Under the pieces are notes generated by a model, which made no database searches, was not told where the DNA came from, and was given only the letters and a program-made list of their open reading frames with translations. Positions 60,328 to 64,000 of a stretch of DNA of 64,000 nt are shown piece by piece. The stretch is from positions 83,201 through 147,200 of the forward strand of contig NZ_WKCB01000005.1 of the NCBI RefSeq assembly GCF_021606685.1. The letters are read 5' to 3'. How positions within the stretch are numbered: position 1 is the stretch's first letter; each line of letters starts with the position of its first letter. Both the position numbers and the translations under genes were made by a program. Source of the stretch: Pseudomonas syringae (GTDB lineage Bacteria > Pseudomonadota > Gammaproteobacteria > Pseudomonadales > Pseudomonadaceae).

Positions 60328-60375
60328 AATCTGTTTTAATAGCGCAACTTTCTGATCTGCACCCGAGGCACCCCC

Positions 60376-61020
60376 ATGACCACCGCCACGCCGACGCTCA
60401 TCCGCGAAACCTTCCCCGTCGGCCCTTTGCAGTGCAACTGCACCATCATCGGCGACCCGATTACGAAAAAGGCCATCGTGGTCGACCCCGGCGGCAACCA
60501 CGAGCTGATCCTCGCGCGGCTCGAGGCGTTGGGCCTGAAGGTGGTGAGCATCATCCACACCCATGCCCATCTCGATCACTTCCTGGCCTCGGGCCAGTTG
60601 AAAGAGAAGACCGGCGCCACCTTGCACCTGCACAAGGAAGACCAGTTCCTCTGGGACAACCTGGAGATGCAATGCCAGATGTTTGGTGTGCCGTATACGC
60701 CGGTGCCGTCGCCGGATCGCTGGCTGCAAGATGACGAGGCGTTGGCCTGCGGTTGTGGCGTGGCCTTGCACACGCCAGGGCACACGCCGGGCTCGATGAG
60801 TTTCTGGTTTGCCGATGCCAAGTTGCTGATTGCCGGGGACACGTTGTTTCGGCGCGGCGTAGGGCGTACGGACTTGTGGGGTGGCGACCAGGCGACCATC
60901 GTGCGTTCGATCAAGCAGCGCCTGTACACGCTGGACGAAGGCGCGACCGTTGTGACCGGTCACGGCCCGGATACCCGGCTGGGCGATGAGATGCGTGAGA
61001 ACCCGTTTGTGCGCGCCTGA
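60376..61020 (+). CDS. Metallo-beta-lactamase-fold hydrolase, glyoxalase II-like
   Basis: 214 residues. The zinc motif HTHAHLDH (about residue 60) is complete; further ligands are in HTPGHTPGS, AGDTLF and TGHGPDT. It resembles YcbL-type glyoxalase II relatives, which hydrolyse thioesters. It stands alone. Confidence 0.92.
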   Translation: MTTATPTLIRETFPVGPLQCNCTIIGDPITKKAIVVDPGGNHELILARLEALGLKVVSIIHTHAHLDHFLASGQLKEKTGATLHLHKEDQFLWDNLEMQCQMFGVPYTPVPSPDRWLQDDEALACGCGVALHTPGHTPGSMSFWFADAKLLIAGDTLFRRGVGRTDLWGGDQATIVRSIKQRLYTLDEGATVVTGHGPDTRLGDEMRENPFVRA

Positions 61021-61251
61021 AGCGGCAAGCAGGGATTCATCAAGGTTTTGTCGAGAAGTGTTGTAGCAAAAACACAGCCTGCATTCAGGATCTGTCTGCT
61101 ACGGTTTCTATAGCGGCGCTGGTGGCCGATGTTTTGTTAGCGCTCGCTGGCGCGGCCACGGAATTTTTACCGTTTGTCGCGTTCCAAACTCGGCACAGGC
61201 CCATTGCCAATGTCCTTTGCACCACAGAATGCAAAAGTAGGAGCTCCCTTC

Positions 61252-62025
61252 ATGTTCACTTCGCGTCGTCTGCTTGTTGTTGCTACGGTCGTAGCCCTGT
61301 TATCCGGCTGTGCTTCACCTAATCCATATGGCGGCAGCAGCCAGGGACAGGCGAGTAATGAGTCCGGCGGTATGAGCAAGACCGCCAAGTACGGTGGCCT
61401 GGGCGCCCTGGCCGGTGCGCTGGCGGGCGCCGCCATCGACCACAACAACCGTGGCAAGGGTGCGTTGATCGGTGCGGTGGTTGCCGGTGCTGGTGCTGCG
61501 GGTTATGGCTACTACGCCGACCAGCAGGAAAAGAAACTGCGCGAGAGCATGGCCAATACCGGGGTTGAGGTTCAGCGCCAGGGCGATCAGATCAAGCTGA
61601 TCATGCCGGGCAACATCACCTTCGCGACCAACTCCGATGCGATCTCCAGCAGCTTCTACACGCCGCTGAACAACCTGGCCAACTCCCTCAAGCAGTTCAG
61701 CCAGAACACTATCCAGATCGTCGGCTACACCGACAGCACCGGCAGCCGCCAGTTGAACATGGACCTGTCCCAGCGTCGGGCACAGAGCGTGGCCAACTAC
61801 CTGACCTCCCAGGGTGTCAGTGCGGCCAACCTGAGCGCACGCGGTGCCGGCCCGGATAACCCGATTGCCAGCAACGCCGACGTCAATGGTCGTGCCCAGA
61901 ACCGCCGCGTAGAAGTGAACCTCGGCCCGATTCCAGGCCAGCAGTACGGCCAGCCAAGTGCCCAGCAGCAGGCGCCACAGCAGAACAATCAGTTCCAGGG
62001 CAACCCGTACTCGCAATACCAGTAA
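61252..62025 (+). CDS. OmpA-family lipoprotein with glycine-zipper
   Basis: 257 residues. A lipoprotein signal peptide MFTSRRLLVVATVVALLSGC is followed by a glycine-zipper segment (GGLGALAGALAGAAIDHN, then AVVAGAGAAGYGYY) and an OmpA-like peptidoglycan-binding domain (GYTDSTGSRQLNMDLSQRRA, NRRVEV). The tail is rich in Gln/Asn/Pro. It likely links the outer membrane to peptidoglycan. TAGGAG precedes the ATG at 61252. Confidence 0.93.
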   Translation: MFTSRRLLVVATVVALLSGCASPNPYGGSSQGQASNESGGMSKTAKYGGLGALAGALAGAAIDHNNRGKGALIGAVVAGAGAAGYGYYADQQEKKLRESMANTGVEVQRQGDQIKLIMPGNITFATNSDAISSSFYTPLNNLANSLKQFSQNTIQIVGYTDSTGSRQLNMDLSQRRAQSVANYLTSQGVSAANLSARGAGPDNPIASNADVNGRAQNRRVEVNLGPIPGQQYGQPSAQQQAPQQNNQFQGNPYSQYQ

Positions 62026-62035
62026 TCGCTCGCTG

Positions 62036-62077
62036 AAAAAAAGGGCGCCGTGCAGGCAATGCACGGCGCCCTTTTTT
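62036..62077. terminator. Bidirectional terminator between OmpA-family gene and chemoreceptor
   Basis: gggcgccgtgc / gcacggcgccc stem (62043-62053 and 62061-62071) with seven A on the left and six T on the right. Confidence 0.95.
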
Positions 62078-62090
62078 ATCGCCTGGTGTT

Positions 62091-63731
62091 TTACAGGCGG
62101 AAGCGACTGACAAGGGTGTTGAACGAGATCGCCAGGTTCGACAGCTCCTGGGTCGATGCATTGGTTTGATGTGCGCCGGCAGCTGTCTGGGTCGACAGGT
62201 CCTGGATATTGACCAGGTTGCGGTCGACCTCGCGCGCCACGTGGGCCTGTTCTTCAGAGGCGGTTGCGATCACCAGGTTGCGCTCGTTGATCTGGGAAAT
62301 GCCGTCGGCGATCTGTTCCAGCGCGTCGCCGGTGGCCTGGGCGAGTGCCTGGGTGTCGTTGACCAGTGCCTGGCTTTTGCCCATGGCGCCTACGGCCTGG
62401 TCGGCGCTGGTTTGCACGGCGTTGATCATGCCTTCGATCTCCCCGGTCGACGCCTGGGTGCGGGCGGCGAGGGCGCGCACTTCGTCGGCCACTACGGCAA
62501 AGCCGCGGCCTTGCTCACCGGCCCTGGCGGCTTCGATGGCGGCGTTGAGTGCCAGCAGGTTGGTCTGCTCGGCGATACCGCGGATCACATCGAGGACTTT
62601 GCCGATATCGCGGACCTGGCCGGCGAGGTCCCTGACCATGGTGGTCGATGAGTCGATTTCGCGGGTGGCATGGTTGATGGCCGTGACCGCCTTGCGCGCC
62701 TGGTCGCGGCCATTGGTGGCTTGCTCGCTGGTGGCGTGCGAAGCCTCGGAGGTGGACACCGCATTGCGCGCCACTTCTTCTACCGCAGACGTCATTTCGG
62801 TGACTGCCGTTGCGGCCTGTTGAATCTCGTCGTTCTGGCGAACCAGGCCGCGACTGCCGTTATCGGTGACCGCCGTGAGCTCTTCCGCCGCAGAAGCAAG
62901 TTGGTCCGACGCGCTGGCAATCTGCTGGATGGTTTGTTTCAAGCTCGACTGCATATCGCTCAGCGCACTCAGCAGTTGGCCGGTTTCGTCGCGACCGCTG
63001 CTGATGATGGCCTGGGTCAAGTCGCCATCGGCAATGCGCCGTGCGCTGGTCACGGCGGTGGCAATCGGGCGGCTGATCAAGCGGCTGATAAACAGCCCTA
63101 AAAGAATGGCTGCAATAAACGCCAGGACGATGCCCGAGTACAGCGTGTTCTTCGCGGACGCCTCCTGGGCTGTGGCCTCCTTGGCGCCTTCTGCAACCTG
63201 ACGGTCATTGGAGTCGACCATGATCGTCAGCTCATCCATCACCGTGCGGTAGCTTTTCTGCAGATCACCGAATAACAGCGCACGGGCTTTTTCCAGGTCA
63301 TGGGCCTGCAGCAGGGCCACGTATTGCTGGAGCATTGCCTGATACGCGGGCCAGTCACGGTCCATCTTGTCGCCGGCTACGCGCTCGTCGTCGGCCAGCG
63401 GTGTCTGGCGGTACAGGGCAAAGGCTTGCTCGCTGGCCAGGCGGTTGGCGTTCATGGACGCAATGAACTCGTCTTTGACGTTCTGCGGCGCGTCGCTGGC
63501 GTAGGCCGTGTAGAGCCGATAGAGGTCGCGGCTCTGGCCAACGGCTTTGGTCTTGGTCTGTGCGGTGTTCGAGACGGAGACCAGGTTGTTGGTGAATACC
63601 AGCCTCAGGCTTTCCGACAGCGCAGACACCCCCCGGCTTCCCAGCACGCCGACGCCCAGGGTGATCAGGGCGCAGAGTGAAAAGGAGGTGATCAGTTTGG
63701 TCGAGAGTTTTGCGTCGTTAAGCCAGCTCAT
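62091..63731 (-). CDS. Methyl-accepting chemotaxis protein
   Basis: 546 residues. TM1 (about residues 12-35), a periplasmic four-helix-bundle-type sensor (about 36-190), TM2 (about 192-213), HAMP, and a cytoplasmic signalling domain with the conserved hairpin tip ([20 protein letters not shown]). The ligand is unknown. The ATG at 63731 ([10 protein letters not shown]) has AGGA upstream; two ATG codons further upstream (63764 and 63785) are less likely. It has no C-terminal CheR-binding pentapeptide. Confidence 0.94.
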   Translation of the reverse strand: MSWLNDAKLSTKLITSFSLCALITLGVGVLGSRGVSALSESLRLVFTNNLVSVSNTAQTKTKAVGQSRDLYRLYTAYASDAPQNVKDEFIASMNANRLASEQAFALYRQTPLADDERVAGDKMDRDWPAYQAMLQQYVALLQAHDLEKARALLFGDLQKSYRTVMDELTIMVDSNDRQVAEGAKEATAQEASAKNTLYSGIVLAFIAAILLGLFISRLISRPIATAVTSARRIADGDLTQAIISSGRDETGQLLSALSDMQSSLKQTIQQIASASDQLASAAEELTAVTDNGSRGLVRQNDEIQQAATAVTEMTSAVEEVARNAVSTSEASHATSEQATNGRDQARKAVTAINHATREIDSSTTMVRDLAGQVRDIGKVLDVIRGIAEQTNLLALNAAIEAARAGEQGRGFAVVADEVRALAARTQASTGEIEGMINAVQTSADQAVGAMGKSQALVNDTQALAQATGDALEQIADGISQINERNLVIATASEEQAHVAREVDRNLVNIQDLSTQTAAGAHQTNASTQELSNLAISFNTLVSRFRL

Positions 63732-64000
63732 CGGTTCGTCCTGGAAAGATGCTGATTGATTCATCAACGAAGTGAGGGCCAGCACCGGGTGGGTGGCGGC
63801 AGTTGTCGTACTACTATCGACAGCTTCGTCCAGGACTGAAGGGTTACTGAATATTACTGAGGCTCTGACCGCTCTAAATTGGGCGTTTTAGAGGGTTTTT
63901 GAGAGTTTTATGCGTTTGAATTCACTGCGCCGCTCTCGAAAGGCAATTATGGCGAGAGAACGCTTTTTATGTAAAAAATCCTTATTTATCAGTTAGATAA

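Noticed and set aside
63786..64000. A FliA-type promoter for the chemoreceptor or a further gene at the right edge
   Set aside because: No TCAAG-N-GCCGATAA-like match is visible and no open frame with a ribosome site is found in this stretch.

Overview
This window is a stretch of a Pseudomonas chromosome, most likely from the P. fluorescens group. The evidence is GC-rich coding sequence, gene order and protein sequences typical of Pseudomonas (gatCAB-mreBCD-maf-rng-yhdP-tldD-pmbA, fagA-fumC-orfX-sodA, kdsD-kdsC-lptCAB-rpoN-hpf-ptsN-rapZ-ptsO, mlaFEDCB-ibaG-murA-hisGDC), and many paired REP elements (REPINs). Almost all of it is chromosomal housekeeping. I see no prophage, transposase, CRISPR array, rRNA, tRNA, toxin-antitoxin pair or obvious genomic island.

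Layout. Positions 1-3.9 kb (minus strand) hold the start of a Ca/Na-antiporter-like gene, a short RlpA-like lipoprotein and gatCAB. From 4.0 to 20 kb (plus strand) come the rod-shape genes mreBCD, maf, rng, yhdP, a nitrilase-like amidase, tldD, yjgA (opposite strand) and pmbA, then the Fur-type operon fagA-fumC-orfX-sodA and a ZIP metal transporter. From 21.2 to 28.3 kb (minus strand) lie LPS and export genes (kdsD, kdsC, lptC, lptA, lptB), rpoN with hibernation factor hpf, and the nitrogen-PTS genes ptsN, rapZ and ptsO. From 28.5 to 36.6 kb (plus strand) lie the Mla lipid-transport operon, ibaG, murA and hisGDC. From 36.7 to 39.4 kb there is a nucleobase-salvage set (uraA, upp, hpt).

The region from 39.4 to 64 kb is less tightly packed. 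It carries mqo, several small conserved proteins, a divergent SRAP-family protein, an M48 protease, a GDT1-type manganese exporter with a yybP-ykoY riboswitch, rsmC, hprA, a LysE exporter, an AlkK-like fatty acid-CoA ligase, a DUF1302/DUF1329 pair, a MalT-like LuxR regulator, an MBL hydrolase, an OmpA-family lipoprotein and a chemoreceptor. All but one of the REPINs fall between 33 and 58 kb, each after the 3' end of a gene.

How the genes work together. Three envelope programmes lie next to each other: elongation (MreBCD, MurA), LPS synthesis and export (Kds, Lpt), and outer-membrane lipid asymmetry (Mla). The Fur-type operon is an iron-sparing set: iron-free fumarase and Mn superoxide dismutase replace iron enzymes, with a ZIP transporter next door. 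The least understood parts are FagA and OrfX in that operon, the DUF1302/DUF1329 pair, the SRAP variant lacking two catalytic residues, and several small orphan proteins with good ribosome binding sites. No clearly new multigene defence or mobile system is visible.
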